This document shows positions 24,099-32,044 of a stretch of 40,063 nucleotides of DNA, in pieces. Each line of letters starts with the position of its first letter. Position 1 is the first letter of the stretch. The notes under the pieces were generated by a model. That model made no database searches. It was not told where the DNA came from and saw only the letters and a list, made by a program, of their open reading frames with translations. This DNA comes from Bryobacterales bacterium. GTDB taxonomy: Bacteria; Acidobacteriota; Terriglobia; Bryobacterales; Bryobacteraceae. A program made the translations under genes and the position numbers. The stretch lies in assembly GCA_020847315.1 (NCBI GenBank), contig JADLCF010000035.1:1-40063 (forward strand), given 5' to 3'.

Positions 24099-25475
24099 AT
24101 GCCCGATACGGTTTCTGCGTTCATCGACTCCAATCAAGAGCGGTTTCTGAGCGAACTGTTCGAATTCCTAAGAATCCCCAGCATTTCTACCCTACCCGAG
24201 AACCGGGGCGATGTACGCCGCGCGGCAGGGTTCGTGGCGGACAGCCTGCGCGCCGCGGGGCTCGAGAATGCAGAGTTGATCGAAACCGAAGGCCATCCGC
24301 TGGTCTACGCCGATTGGCTGCACGCGCCCGGCAAGCCCACCGTGCTCTGCTACGGGCATTACGACGTGCAACCGCCAGACCCCCTCGATCTCTGGAAGAC
24401 GCCGCCTTTTGAACCCACGATTCGCGACGGTAACCTTTTCGCGCGCGGTTCCGCCGATGACAAGGGTCAAATGTACATCCACGTCAAAGCCGTCGAGGCA
24501 CTGATGCGGACTTCCGGCAGCCTTCCGGTGAACGTGAAGTTCCTCGTGGAGGGCGAGGAGGAGATCGGCGGCAAATCCGTGGCGGCATACGTGGCGGCTA
24601 ACGGAGCGAAGCTGAAAGCGGACGTCGCACTGGTCTCCGATACGGCGATGTACGCCCCCGGCCTGCCGACGCTCTGCGTGGGCCTGCGCGGTTTGGTTTA
24701 CACGGAAGTCGCCATGAAAGGCGCTGCGCGCGATCTGCATTCCGGCCTTTACGGCGGCGCGGCGCCGAACCCGGTCTTTGCGCTCATCGAACTGCTGAGC
24801 CAGGCCAAGGACACCGGGGGACGCATCCTGATACCCGGCTTCTATGACGATGTTGAGGACCCGAGCGAGGTGGAGCTCGAAAGCTGGAAGTCTCTGCCGT
24901 TCAATGAAGCCGAGTTCCTGAGCAAGGAAGTGGGCGCGCAGGCGTTGACCGGAGAAACGGAGTATTCGGTGCTGGAGCGCGTCTGGTCCCGCCCGACGCT
25001 CGAAGTTCACGGGATTGCCGGCGGCTTCACCGGGGCGGGAGCGAAGACGGTGATCCCGGCGGAAGCAACCGCCAAGGTGAGTTTTCGTCTGACGCCGAAC
25101 CAGGATCCCGATCGGATTGTCGCATCGTTCCGCGATTTCGTGGCGGAACGCACGCCGGCGGGCTGCCAGGCGGAAGTCCGGGTCCTGAGCGCGGGGCCGG
25201 CCTGCATGGTGAATCCGGACCATCCGGCCATCCGCGTGGCGGCGTCGGCCTTTGAGGAGACGTTCGAGCGCGAAACGGTGTTCGTGCGGAGCGGTGGATC
25301 AATTCCCATCGTCGGCGATTTCGCTACGCATTTGGGCATCCCCACGATCCTGATGGGCTTCGGCCTCCCCGACGACGGATTGCATTCCCCGAATGAGAAA
25401 TTCGCGGTGGAAAACTTTTACAAGGGCATTCATACCGTTGCCCACTTCCTGGAAAAGTACGGGGAAGCCTCCTGA
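24099..25475 (+). CDS. M20 family dipeptidase/metallopeptidase
   Basis: The 458-residue protein has the full metal-binding set of the M20 dipeptidase group (carnosinase/PepV-like). H87 and D89 lie in GHYDVQPP, D120 in GSADDKGQ is the bridging aspartate, E153/E154 in EGEEEIGG include the base, D181 is in VSDTAMY, and H429 is in DDGLHSPNE. The HYDVQPP form and the SADDKGQ motif are typical of the M20 dipeptidases rather than ArgE or DapE. No signal peptide is present, so it should act in the cytoplasm on dipeptides. GGAGA eight bases upstream supports the start. It is followed by murJ after 56 bp. Confident. Confidence 0.93.
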   Translation: MPDTVSAFIDSNQERFLSELFEFLRIPSISTLPENRGDVRRAAGFVADSLRAAGLENAELIETEGHPLVYADWLHAPGKPTVLCYGHYDVQPPDPLDLWKTPPFEPTIRDGNLFARGSADDKGQMYIHVKAVEALMRTSGSLPVNVKFLVEGEEEIGGKSVAAYVAANGAKLKADVALVSDTAMYAPGLPTLCVGLRGLVYTEVAMKGAARDLHSGLYGGAAPNPVFALIELLSQAKDTGGRILIPGFYDDVEDPSEVELESWKSLPFNEAEFLSKEVGAQALTGETEYSVLERVWSRPTLEVHGIAGGFTGAGAKTVIPAEATAKVSFRLTPNQDPDRIVASFRDFVAERTPAGCQAEVRVLSAGPACMVNPDHPAIRVAASAFEETFERETVFVRSGGSIPIVGDFATHLGIPTILMGFGLPDDGLHSPNEKFAVENFYKGIHTVAHFLEKYGEAS

Positions 25476-25521
25476 CGCAGCCGCCTGCAAGCGCCATCAA
25501 CTCGGAAGCTGAAGAGGCCGG

Positions 25522-25526
25522 GGAGG
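25522..25526 (+). promoter_or_regulatory. Ribosome site deciding the TTG start of murJ
   Basis: GGAGG, five bases before TTG at 25532. No ATG or GTG nearby in frame, so the TTG start with 551 residues is favoured. Confidence 0.6.
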
Positions 25527-25531
25527 TCCCA

Positions 25532-27187
25532 TTGCCCGGCGATTCGGCCAAACTGGAGCACGCCCGCATCGTCCGCTCCGCCGGGATCGTCTCGGGCGCG
25601 GTGGCGCTCAGCCGCCTCACCGGGCTGCTGCGGGAAGTGGTGATGGCCACGCTCTTCGGCGCCGGGCCGGTGATGGACGCGTTCATCCTCGCCTTCCGTA
25701 TCCCCAATCTCCTGAGGGACCTTTTTGCCGAAGGAGCGCTCTCTTCTGCCTTCGTCCCCACGTTCACGCAATACCTCACAGAGAAGAGCAAGCGGGAAGC
25801 CGCAGTGCTCGTCCAACTGGTGTCGACCACCATCGTCCTCTTCGTGGGCGGGCTTTGCCTGCTCGGGATGCTGTTCACGCCTCAATTCGTGGATTTGCTG
25901 GCCAGCGAGTTTCACGCGGTGCCCGGCAAGTACGAACTGGCGGTGCAACTCACCCGCATCATGTTCCCGTTCCTGCTGCTGGTCTCGCTGGCCGCTCAGG
26001 CCATGGGCGTCCTCAACGCTTGCAACCAGTTCGCCGTGCCCGCGCTCGCCTCCAGTTTTTTCAATATCGGCTCTCTATCGATCGGGTTGGCGCTGGGCTA
26101 TCTGGCCGGCCCCGCGCTGGGGATTTCCCCGATCGAGGGGATGGCTTACGGCGTGGTGATCGGCGGGCTATTGCAGTTGTTGTGGCAGGCGCCCAGCCTG
26201 GCGAAGCGGGGCTTTTCCTTTGGCTTTCGCCTGGATTGGCAGCATCCCGGCCTGCGCCACATCATGCGCCTGATGGGCCCTGCCATCTTAGGCGGGGCTG
26301 CCGTGCAGGTCAACGTCATGGTGAATACGGCCCTGGCCGCGAGCGTCCTGGACCCGTTGCGCGGCGCAAGCGGGCCGATCAGTTGGCTGGGTTACGCCTT
26401 TCGCTTCATGCAGTTACCCCTGGGTCTGTTCGGGGTTGCGATCGCCTCCGCCACGCTGCCTTCCATTTCGCGCAGCGCCGCCAAAGCGGATTTCCACGAG
26501 TTCCGGGAAACGCTCAGCCGCTCCCTGGGTCTCGTGTTTCTGCTCACCATCCCCTCCTCCATCGGGCTTGCCCTGTTGGGGGATTCGATGATCGGCGCGA
26601 TTTACGAAGGCGGCCGGTTTCTGCTCTACGACACGCAGCAAACGGCCATGGCGTTGAAGTTTTACGCGCTCGGGCTGGTGGGATACGCCGCCACCAAGAT
26701 CCTGGCCCCCGCCTTCTACGCGATCGATGACGCCCGGTTCCCGATGTGGGTGAGCCTCTCCTCCATCGTCACCAATTTCGCCGTCGCCTACACGATGGTG
26801 AAGGTCTATAACGTGGGCTTTTGGGGGCTGGCGCTCAGCACGTCGGTGGTGGCGACGATCAGCTTCCTGGTGCTGTTCGTGGTGATCCGGAATCGTCTGC
26901 AAGGGGTCTTCGGGCGGCGTTTGCTTGAGAGCTTCCTTCGCATCTGCGGAGCGTCAATCCTGATGGGGGTGGTTTGCTGGCTTTCGAGCAGCGCGGTGGC
27001 AGCCGTGCTCGGCGTGCGCAAGTTGGCCTACCTCGTGGACGTCGCGGTCTCCGTGCCGCTGGGTCTCGTAGCGTACATGTTTGCGTGCCGATTGCTGGGC
27101 GTCACGGAGATTGAAGCGGCGCAGCACGCCATCGCGGGTCCGCTCAAGAGGATCGCCGGAGTGCTGCGTGATAGAATGCGGCCTTGA
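25532..27187 (+). CDS. murJ: Lipid II flippase MurJ
   Basis: This 551-residue membrane protein carries the MurJ/MviN hallmark near its N-terminus: SGAVALSRLTGLLREVVMATLFGAG...DAFILAFRIPNLLRDLFAEGALSSAFVPTF. The RIPNLLR and AEGALSSAFVP blocks hold the arginines and acidic residue of the central cavity. About 14 membrane helices are expected, and the later YEGGRF and APAFYAIDD blocks are also typical. It moves lipid II across the inner membrane for peptidoglycan synthesis and should be essential. The start is TTG with a good ribosome site. Its TGA overlaps the ATG of the zinc-ribbon gene by one base. Confidence 0.95.
   Translation: MPGDSAKLEHARIVRSAGIVSGAVALSRLTGLLREVVMATLFGAGPVMDAFILAFRIPNLLRDLFAEGALSSAFVPTFTQYLTEKSKREAAVLVQLVSTTIVLFVGGLCLLGMLFTPQFVDLLASEFHAVPGKYELAVQLTRIMFPFLLLVSLAAQAMGVLNACNQFAVPALASSFFNIGSLSIGLALGYLAGPALGISPIEGMAYGVVIGGLLQLLWQAPSLAKRGFSFGFRLDWQHPGLRHIMRLMGPAILGGAAVQVNVMVNTALAASVLDPLRGASGPISWLGYAFRFMQLPLGLFGVAIASATLPSISRSAAKADFHEFRETLSRSLGLVFLLTIPSSIGLALLGDSMIGAIYEGGRFLLYDTQQTAMALKFYALGLVGYAATKILAPAFYAIDDARFPMWVSLSSIVTNFAVAYTMVKVYNVGFWGLALSTSVVATISFLVLFVVIRNRLQGVFGRRLLESFLRICGASILMGVVCWLSSSAVAAVLGVRKLAYLVDVAVSVPLGLVAYMFACRLLGVTEIEAAQHAIAGPLKRIAGVLRDRMRP
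27169..27177 (+). promoter_or_regulatory. Possible extended -10 (TGaTAGAAT) at the end of murJ
   Basis: TG-A-TAGAAT, an extended -10 with one mismatch in the hexamer, ends nine bases before the ATG of the zinc-ribbon gene. Initiation from it would give a nearly leaderless transcript. Confidence 0.3.
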
Positions 27188-27921
27188 TGTCCCCCGATAT
27201 TAGGCTACTGGTTCCAATCCAGACTCTCGATGAAGCGATTGCCGAGTTTAGCGCGGAGATCGATAGTCTTCCGAAGCATATTGCCGCCATTGAAAAGAAG
27301 CTGCATGCGGGTGAATCGAAGCTGCGGGCGGATAAAGAGGCGCTGGCCGCGAACCAGAAGAGCAACCGCGATCTCGAAGGGGAAATCGCGGACCACAACG
27401 CCAAGATCTCCAAGCTGAAGGGGCAGATGCTGCAAGCCAAGACGAACGAGCAGTACAAGGCCTTCCAGCACGAGATCGACTTCAACGAGGATGCCATCCG
27501 GACGGCGGAAGACCGGCAACTCACCCTGATGGAACAGGCGGAGAGCCTGACTGCGAATGTCGCAAGCGCGGAGGCGGCGCTGAAGGTGGAGCAGGCCTCG
27601 GTGAAAGCGGAGCGCGCGGAGGCCGAGAAGCGCGTGGCGGACCTGGTGGCGTTGCGGGAGAAGGACCTCGCCGAGCGGGAATCCCTCGCCGCGCAGCTCA
27701 GCAAAGACGTTCGACGCCATTACGAGAGCATGAAAAGCAAGGGCCGCCGCAAAGTGGTGGCCGAGGTCTCCGCGGGAACCTGCGGCGGCTGCCACCTAAC
27801 CGTCCGCCTGCAGGTGGTGCAGGAACTCGCCATGACGGACGAACTTCATCGCTGCGACACCTGCGGCGCGTATCTCTATGTGATTCCGGCAACGGCGGTG
27901 GACGAACATGGGCCTTCCTGA
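27187..27921 (+). CDS. Coiled-coil zinc-ribbon protein (DUF164/CdsZ-like, C4 type)
   Basis: The 244-residue protein has a long coiled coil (about residues 15-175, rich in Glu, Lys and Ala heptads) and a C-terminal zinc ribbon with C199-x2-C202 (CGGC) and C223-x2-C226 (CDTC). This is the family earlier called DUF164, with coiled-coil hairpin structures known. Proposed roles in the family include binding nucleic acids or flagellar and ribosome-linked functions, but none can be chosen here. It overlaps murJ by one base (TGATG), so it is translationally coupled. The ATG at 27187 is preferred to the TTG three bases earlier. In some phyla this family sits before the RNase P RNA gene; I looked for it downstream and did not find it. 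Confidence 0.9.
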   Translation: MSPDIRLLVPIQTLDEAIAEFSAEIDSLPKHIAAIEKKLHAGESKLRADKEALAANQKSNRDLEGEIADHNAKISKLKGQMLQAKTNEQYKAFQHEIDFNEDAIRTAEDRQLTLMEQAESLTANVASAEAALKVEQASVKAERAEAEKRVADLVALREKDLAERESLAAQLSKDVRRHYESMKSKGRRKVVAEVSAGTCGGCHLTVRLQVVQELAMTDELHRCDTCGAYLYVIPATAVDEHGPS

Positions 27922-28457
27922 GAGCCCGGCGCCACTTCCATGGATTCTTGAATCCGGGCCATCACGAAACCAAATTGAAGCGGCGCCCGCCGGGCAGCGA
28001 AAGGGCCGCCCCGGACGGGTGCGGTTGGCGGACTCCTTAAGAATCCCGGCACAAACGGCCCACGCGCGGCACAGCGATACAGCCGGTCTCCCCAATAAGT
28101 GGTTTCGTGGCACTCTAGGTGGAGCGGCTATTCCCTAACAAAGCTGAATGAACCGATTCAGAAAATCGCGGGAGCAAAATCTTCATTAACAGGTACAATA
28201 TGGGGAGCAGGAGTAGATTTCCCACAAGTTGATCGAGCGGAAACAAAGAGTTAGCAATCCGGCTCCAAGTTGCGTGCCGGAACTCAAAGGGGTCTTCCCG
28301 AGCGCCCCATACCGCCACCGGAAGCAGCCGGCGGAGCCATCTTTTATATCGGCTGCGCGACTCGGGCGCTTCCGCCGTTCCGATGGACATTAGCGCCATG
28401 TTTTTGACATATCTTCCCCTTGGGTTTTTCGCGTCCCGATCCACGGTCGATCAGGTG
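27922..28457. other. Intergenic region (536 bp) with a distant inverted repeat
   Basis: This gap between the zinc-ribbon gene and the glycosyltransferase has two halves. The GC-rich left half (27922-28110) holds GGATTCTT at 27942-27949 and its exact complement AAGAATCC at 28039-28046. These enclose about 90 bases with further short GC pairings, as a structured RNA would. The right half (28130-28400) is clearly more AT-rich and contains a possible minus-strand reading frame listed separately. I found no RNase P RNA, SRP RNA, tRNA or cyclic-di-GMP riboswitch consensus. Confidence 0.5.
28115..28444 (-). CDS. Possible small membrane protein, PilZ-like start (doubtful)
   Basis: A 109-residue frame from GTG at 28444 runs opposite to the glycosyltransferase. 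Residues 32-55 contain SRYKRWLRRLLPVAVWGARE, which recalls the opening of acidobacterial PilZ domains (basic residues, then LPVxVWG). A strong hydrophobic helix follows (LVGNLLLLPILYLLMKILL). The D/NxSxxG part of PilZ is missing, codon use is less GC-biased than the neighbours, and there is no clear ribosome site. It may be a decayed or transferred gene, or chance. Confidence 0.25.
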   Translation of the reverse strand: MDRDAKNPRGRYVKNMALMSIGTAEAPESRSRYKRWLRRLLPVAVWGAREDPFEFRHATWSRIANSLFPLDQLVGNLLLLPILYLLMKILLPRFSESVHSALLGNSRST

Positions 28458-30023
28458 ATGTCGCAGCTATTTGATGACACCTTCGCGGGAATTCATCAAC
28501 CGGCGCTGTTTGACTATTCGTTGATGATCCCGTATTTCGTCCTGCTGGCGATCTTGTCAGTATTCGGACTGCACCGCTTTGAAATCCTGTGGCGGTACTA
28601 CCGGAACAAGAAGAAATTGAATCTGCCGCCCGCCGCGCAATTCGCGGAGCTTCCGCGCGTTACCATCCAGCTTCCGCTTTATAACGAGCAGAACGTCGTC
28701 GAACAGTTGATCGAAGCGGTCAGCAAGATGGATTACCCGCACGATCGCCTGCAGATCCAGGTGCTCGACGATTCCACCGACGACACCACCGCGGTCTGCG
28801 CAGCCGTCGTTTCCCGGTATCAGGCGATGGGTCTTCCCATTGAACTGCGCCCCCGGACCAACCGGCAGGGTTACAAAGCGGGCGCGCTCGAAGAGGGGCT
28901 CGACACCGCGACCGGTGAATTCGTCGCCGTCTTCGATGCGGATTTCCTTCCGCCCGCGGACTTCCTCCGCCGCACCATCCACTACTTTACTGACCCGAAA
29001 GTCGGCGTCGTGCAGACGCGCTGGGGCTACACCAACCGCGATTTCAACCTACTTACCGAAGTTCAGGCGCTGCTGCTCGATGCTCACTTCGTCCTGGAGC
29101 ATGGATCGCGCTACGCCACGGGCGCCTTCTTCAACTTCAACGGCACGGCGGGCATCCTCCGCAAGACGATGATCCGCGACGCGGGCGGGTGGCAGCACGA
29201 CACGCTCACCGAAGATTCGGACCTCAGCTACCGCGCGCAGATGAATGGCTGGCAGTTCGTCTACCTGCCGGATGTCGTGTGCCCCTCCGAACTCCCGGTG
29301 GAGATGTACAGCTTCCAGACGCAGCAGTTCCGTTGGGCCAAGGGCCTCACGCAGGTCTCGAAGAAGCTGCTGCCCCGGCTTCTCCGCTCAAACGCGCCCC
29401 GGCACGCCAAGGTTCATGCCGTGCTGCATCTGATTCCGAATATCTCTTACCCGATGATGATCGGCGTTTCCGCGCTGATGCTGCCGGTGATGATCGTCCG
29501 TTTCTACATGGGATGGCTGGAGTTCTTACTGCTCGACGTACCCGTGATGACGGCTTGTTTCGCTTCGCTGATCGCGTTCTATTGCTGCGCCCAGAAAGAA
29601 CTCCACCCGGATAACTGGAAGCGCTCCCTGCTCTTCATGCCGGCGCTGATGGCGGTGGGGGTGGCCCTCACATTCATCAACACCAAGGCGGTGATCGAGG
29701 CGCTGCTCGGCGTGAGTTCCAGCTTTGTCCGCACGGCAAAGTACGCGATTCAGGGCCGGACGAAAGTGGTCGAGAAGGCCAAGAAGTACACGCGCCCCAG
29801 CGGCTTTCTCCCTTGGTTGGAGCTCGCAGCGGGCGGCTACTTCGCCGGAATGATGGTGTGGGCGGTGGATTCGCTTCAAGTCCTCTGTCTGCCCTTCCTC
29901 TCGTTGTTCGTGGGCGGCTACTTCTGGGCCGGCTTTGCCACCTTGTATGAGGAGTATCGCGGCCAGTGGCGCGCCACCGTGGCTGCGCGGGGCGTACCCA
30001 TGAAGACCGTCCGCGCCGACTAG
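28458..30023 (+). CDS. Cellulose-synthase-like family 2 glycosyltransferase
   Basis: From ATG 28458 the protein has 521 residues: an N-terminal helix (about 21-38), the GT2 catalytic domain, and at least four C-terminal helices. Processive-synthase motifs are all present: LDDS (D104-D105), DAD (D160-D162) for UDP and metal, TED (251-253) for the catalytic base, and QQFRW (289-293), the QxxRW acceptor site. The arrangement is that of CslA/BcsA-like synthases making beta-linked polysaccharide while extruding it. No PilZ domain follows in the protein and no bcsB or bcsZ lies nearby, so cellulose itself is not implied; a mannan-like product is possible. An earlier in-frame ATG at 28383 lacks a ribosome site, while AGGTG precedes 28458 closely. 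Confidence 0.92.
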   Translation: MSQLFDDTFAGIHQPALFDYSLMIPYFVLLAILSVFGLHRFEILWRYYRNKKKLNLPPAAQFAELPRVTIQLPLYNEQNVVEQLIEAVSKMDYPHDRLQIQVLDDSTDDTTAVCAAVVSRYQAMGLPIELRPRTNRQGYKAGALEEGLDTATGEFVAVFDADFLPPADFLRRTIHYFTDPKVGVVQTRWGYTNRDFNLLTEVQALLLDAHFVLEHGSRYATGAFFNFNGTAGILRKTMIRDAGGWQHDTLTEDSDLSYRAQMNGWQFVYLPDVVCPSELPVEMYSFQTQQFRWAKGLTQVSKKLLPRLLRSNAPRHAKVHAVLHLIPNISYPMMIGVSALMLPVMIVRFYMGWLEFLLLDVPVMTACFASLIAFYCCAQKELHPDNWKRSLLFMPALMAVGVALTFINTKAVIEALLGVSSSFVRTAKYAIQGRTKVVEKAKKYTRPSGFLPWLELAAGGYFAGMMVWAVDSLQVLCLPFLSLFVGGYFWAGFATLYEEYRGQWRATVAARGVPMKTVRAD

Positions 30024-30101
30024 CGCCTGCCGCTGCCCGTTGCGCGTCCACCCGGCGGATCTGAGAGAATACGATGGTCCCCGCGCGGACGACCCGCAAC
30101 C

Positions 30102-30665
30102 ATGGCATCGCTCATCATTCTCCTGGCCGGATTGGCGGCCGTATTGGGATGGACCTCCTTCCGCTACCGTCGCCGTTGGCTTTCCATCGATGCGGCGCTT
30201 ACTTCCATCGGCCCGGTGCTCGCGAGGCAGCAGAATCCTGAAGTACTCAGCGCGTTGTGCGGGTCAGGAGATTGGCGCACCATCCTGGCGGGTGGCCAGA
30301 ACCATCCCGGAATTCATGCCAATGAGACCCGCTGCCCAGGGCGGCTCTTTTACACCGTCAGCACCAGGCAGACCCTGATTGAGGACGTTCCCCTCTCCCG
30401 CTGGTTGAAATTCGGGAAATGGAACCCCTGCACCTCCGGCTTTCCCCAGCCCGCGCCGCCGGAAAAATGCCCCGAGGAATGCCTGCCCGTCTGCACGCAC
30501 AAATGGAATGGCTGGACCATCGCCTGCAATCTGCGCACGGGGCAGTATGTGCTGAATGCGAATACCTATGCGCAGTACCGCTGTCTGATGCCCGGGAGCC
30601 CCGACCTCAACAAAGAGCCCAACCTGTACCCGCCGGAACAACTGGAGCGTCCGGGGTTGCTGTAG
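30102..30665 (+). CDS. Hypothetical single-helix membrane protein with eight cysteines
   Basis: The 187-residue product has one N-terminal helix (residues 3-18) followed at once by RYRRRW. The positive-inside rule then places the rest in the cytoplasm. The soluble part has eight cysteines, three of them in CPEECLPVC (C-x3-C-x3-C), which could bind a metal or cluster. I recognise no family. The frame has GC-rich third positions, lies in the same direction as both neighbours and fills the gap between them, so it is likely real. An imperfect extended -10 (TGaGAGAAT, 30062-30070) precedes it. If the topology were reversed, the cysteines could instead form disulfides. Confidence 0.6.
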   Translation: MASLIILLAGLAAVLGWTSFRYRRRWLSIDAALTSIGPVLARQQNPEVLSALCGSGDWRTILAGGQNHPGIHANETRCPGRLFYTVSTRQTLIEDVPLSRWLKFGKWNPCTSGFPQPAPPEKCPEECLPVCTHKWNGWTIACNLRTGQYVLNANTYAQYRCLMPGSPDLNKEPNLYPPEQLERPGLL

Positions 30666-30731
30666 TCCCGGCATTCCGCGGCGGTCTCGTAGCGATTTCC
30701 CCTCCCGATCCGGAAGGCGCGCGGAAATCGA

Positions 30732-30740
30732 TGCCAAAAT
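30732..30740 (+). promoter_or_regulatory. Possible extended -10 before TyrRS gene
   Basis: TG-C-CAAAAT, four of six hexamer matches plus the TG, ends six bases before the GTG start at 30747. Weak by itself; listed because the same arrangement recurs at several genes here. Confidence 0.2.
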
Positions 30741-30746
30741 GGGAGA

Positions 30747-31967
30747 GTGCATTCGCTGACCATTGACGAACAGATCGCGTACCTCGCCAAGGGATTCTCG
30801 GAGATCATCCGCGTCGAAGATTTGAAGAGCCGGTTGCTCGAAGCGGCGAAGGAGGGACGCCCCCTGCGCGTGAAGGCGGGGTTTGACCCCACCGCGCCGG
30901 ACCTCCATCTGGGCCACACCGTTCTCATCCGCAAGATGAAGCATTTTCAGGACCTGGGGCACACCGCCATCTTTCTGATCGGGGACATGACCGGGTTGAT
31001 CGGAGATCCTTCGGGCCGCAACCTCACCCGCCCGCCGATGACCCGGGAGCAGATCGCCGCGAATGCCGAAACCTACCGGCAGCAGATTTTCAAGCTACTC
31101 GACCCCGCCAAGACCGAGATCCGCTTCAATAGCGAATGGCTGGAATCACTGGGCTTTGAGCCCATGGTGCGGCTTTGCTCCCACTACACCGTTGCCCGGC
31201 TGCTCGAGCGCGACGATTTCACGAAACGCTACCGCGAAGGCAGCCCGATCTCCCTGCATGAGTTTCTCTACCCGGTCTCGCAGGGCTACGATTCCGTGGC
31301 GCTGCGGGCGGACGTCGAACTCGGCGGGACGGACCAGAAGTTCAATCTCCTGGTGGGCCGCGAGATCCAGAAAGCCTACGGGCAGCCCCCGCAGATCGTC
31401 GCCACCACGCCTCTGCTCGAAGGGCTGGACGGCGTGCAGAAGATGTCAAAGTCGCTCGCGAACTACGTCGGGATCACCGAGGCTCCGGCGGAGATGTTCA
31501 AAAAGCTGATGTCGATCAGCGACGAACTGATGTGGCGCTACTACGAAATGCTCACCGACCTTTCTATTCAGGAGATCGCCGCCCTGCGCGGGCGAGTGGA
31601 GGCGGGGGATGCGCATCCCATGGAATCGAAAATCGCTCTGGCCCGGCGGATTATCGGCGATTTCCATAGCGCCCCGGAGGCGGACGCCGCCGCCGGGGAA
31701 TTCAACCGCGTGGTACGGCAAGGCCAGGCTCCGTCGGACCTCGAAACGATGGATCTTCCGGAAGGCGTGCTAATGGATGGCCACGTACGCGTCGATAAAT
31801 TGCTTGCGAAGACGGGCATGGCTCCTTCGGTCAGCGAAGCCGCGCGGCGCCTGAAAGCGAATGCGGTGGAGATTAATGGCGAGAAGGTGGTGGACCTCAA
31901 GTACACGCCGAATTCTCCGGAATTGCTGGTGCAATCGGGAAAGCAATGGCGGCGCGTGCGTCTCTAG
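30747..31967 (+). CDS. tyrS: Tyrosyl-tRNA synthetase
   Basis: The 406-residue class I synthetase has HLGH at 54-57 (the HIGH motif) in [14 protein letters not shown], the substrate segment [14 protein letters not shown], and KMSKS at 232-236. A C-terminal S4 RNA-binding domain is visible ([35 protein letters not shown]). Length and the [12 protein letters not shown] form match the TyrZ-like subgroup. It charges tRNA-Tyr in the cytoplasm. The start is GTG at 30747; upstream ATGs are out of frame. GGGAG lies unusually close to the start (one base), so the start may depend on little leader. I searched upstream for a T-box leader and saw none. Function is certain. Confidence 0.96.
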   Translation: MHSLTIDEQIAYLAKGFSEIIRVEDLKSRLLEAAKEGRPLRVKAGFDPTAPDLHLGHTVLIRKMKHFQDLGHTAIFLIGDMTGLIGDPSGRNLTRPPMTREQIAANAETYRQQIFKLLDPAKTEIRFNSEWLESLGFEPMVRLCSHYTVARLLERDDFTKRYREGSPISLHEFLYPVSQGYDSVALRADVELGGTDQKFNLLVGREIQKAYGQPPQIVATTPLLEGLDGVQKMSKSLANYVGITEAPAEMFKKLMSISDELMWRYYEMLTDLSIQEIAALRGRVEAGDAHPMESKIALARRIIGDFHSAPEADAAAGEFNRVVRQGQAPSDLETMDLPEGVLMDGHVRVDKLLAKTGMAPSVSEAARRLKANAVEINGEKVVDLKYTPNSPELLVQSGKQWRRVRL

Positions 31968-32005
31968 CGCGTGGAATGCCCGCAACTTCTTCGCGCGAAT
32001 CGATT

Positions 32006-32011
32006 TAGAAT
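32006..32011 (+). promoter_or_regulatory. Possible -10 box before the secreted propeller protein
   Basis: TAGAAT (one mismatch to TATAAT) 34 bp before the first candidate start at 32045. No good -35. Confidence 0.25.
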
Positions 32012-32044
32012 GCTTACGAGGGCAATTCGCGATGGGTTGCCCCG

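Noticed and set aside
27922-28140. RNase P RNA gene after the zinc-ribbon gene
   Set aside because: The universal GAGGAAAGTCC core and the ACAGAA partner are absent on both strands.
28383-28457. Earlier ATG start of the glycosyltransferase
   Set aside because: No ribosome site precedes it, and the extra 25 residues do not extend the usual N-terminal helix architecture.
30600-30746. T-box leader upstream of tyrS
   Set aside because: No specifier stem, T-box sequence or terminator hairpin is visible, and most of the stretch is coding for the preceding gene.
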